Shown here: one piece after another, positions 14,610 to 14,865 of the stretch
Numbering within the stretch: position 1 is the first letter of the stretch
Layout: each line of letters begins with the position of its first letter
Origin: Bacillota bacterium
GTDB taxonomy: Bacteria > Bacillota > Clostridia > Lachnospirales > Lachnospiraceae
Assembly: GCA_023398615.1 (NCBI GenBank)
Contig: JAEWSD010000141.1
Location: 1-14,865, forward strand
DNA length: 14,865 nt
Reading direction: 5' to 3'
Position numbers and translations under genes: made by a program
Notes under the pieces: model-generated
Told to the model about the DNA's origin: nothing
Seen by the model: the letters and a program-made list of their open reading frames with translations, nothing else
Databases searched by the model: none

Positions 14610-14865
14610 GTAATTTGCTCTGGTTCATATTTGGTGGATTTTTGATGGGATTAAGCTGGTTTATTATTGGAATTTTGTGGTGTATTACTATTGTTGGGAT
14701 TCCGGTCGGACTGCAGTGTTTTAAATTTGCCGGACTTGCTGTTATGCCGTTTGGAAAGGAAATAAAGTATGGCGGTGGGGTAGGTTCCTTGATTCTAAAT
14801 ATAATCTGGCTGATTTTCGGAGGCTTAGGACTTGCTTTGGAAGCGGCTGTCATCGGGGGCATATT
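14597..14865 (+). CDS. YccF domain membrane protein, C-terminus cut by the window
   Basis: The first 89 codons of a gene that continues past the window edge. It begins MGCLGNLLWFIFGGF, is strongly hydrophobic, and carries the YccF (DUF307) hallmark TIVGIPVGLQCFKFAGLAVMPFGKEI at about 30-55, then the start of a second copy of the same unit (about 64 on: LILNIIWLIFGG). Family members are small inner-membrane proteins with two YccF units and no established function. AAAGGAG (14583-14589) lies seven bases before the ATG. It starts 52 bases after the DUF6323-like stop with no terminator between, so the two are likely cotranscribed. Confidence 0.85.
   Translation, partial: MGCLGNLLWFIFGGFLMGLSWFIIGILWCITIVGIPVGLQCFKFAGLAVMPFGKEIKYGGGVGSLILNIIWLIFGGLGLALEAAVIGGI

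Noticed and set aside
14530..14862. Minus-strand frame of 110 codons at the right end
   Set aside because: It is antisense to the YccF-type gene, which has a good ribosome binding site and the family hallmark; the minus-strand product is Pro/Ile-rich and featureless.

Overview
The window looks like chromosomal DNA from an anaerobic, motile Gram-positive bacterium of the Clostridia, most likely Lachnospiraceae (Clostridium cluster XIVa). This is inference. It rests on the moderate G+C genes set in very AT-rich spacers, strong AGGAGG-type ribosome binding sites 6-7 bases before starts, sigma-A-like promoters, hairpin-plus-T terminators, and the protein types present. No rRNA, tRNA, insertion sequence, prophage or CRISPR array is visible. 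No gene-free stretch exceeds 300 bases; the longest are about 247 (2440-2686), 230 (4745-4974), 229 (13773-14001) and 189 (12345-12533), and the signals in each are listed.

Left part (1-4744), motility and signalling: a PilZ-domain protein (+), a convergent 627-residue protein with a FliK-type C-terminal domain (-), and a divergent transmembrane methyl-accepting chemotaxis protein (+). The FliK-like gene is preceded by a near-perfect flagellar sigma-28/sigma-D promoter that also fixes its start. The chemoreceptor has an ordinary sigma-A-like promoter behind a dense series of A-tracts.

Middle part (4745-11104), ammonia assimilation: gltB and gltD form a tight two-gene operon (11-base gap) for NADPH-type glutamate synthase. 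It is preceded by an unusual cluster of four GTATAC hexamers in 45 bases, arranged as a perfect 16-bp palindrome plus a wider dyad around the promoter, and it ends at a clear terminator.

Right part (11105-14865): a 12-segment MFS exporter (-) convergent with gltBD and divergent from glyA (serine hydroxymethyltransferase, +). A 180-residue protein of uncharacterised, DUF6323-like type follows, with a 15-bp palindrome over its -35 box. Last comes a YccF-type membrane protein gene cut by the window end.

Most genes are ordinary housekeeping, motility or transport genes. No complete novel multi-gene system is evident. The points most worth checking are regulatory: the sigma-28 promoter on an isolated FliK-like gene, the GTATAC operator array before gltBD, a possible short terminated RNA between the chemoreceptor and gltB, and the two dyads before the DUF6323-like gene.
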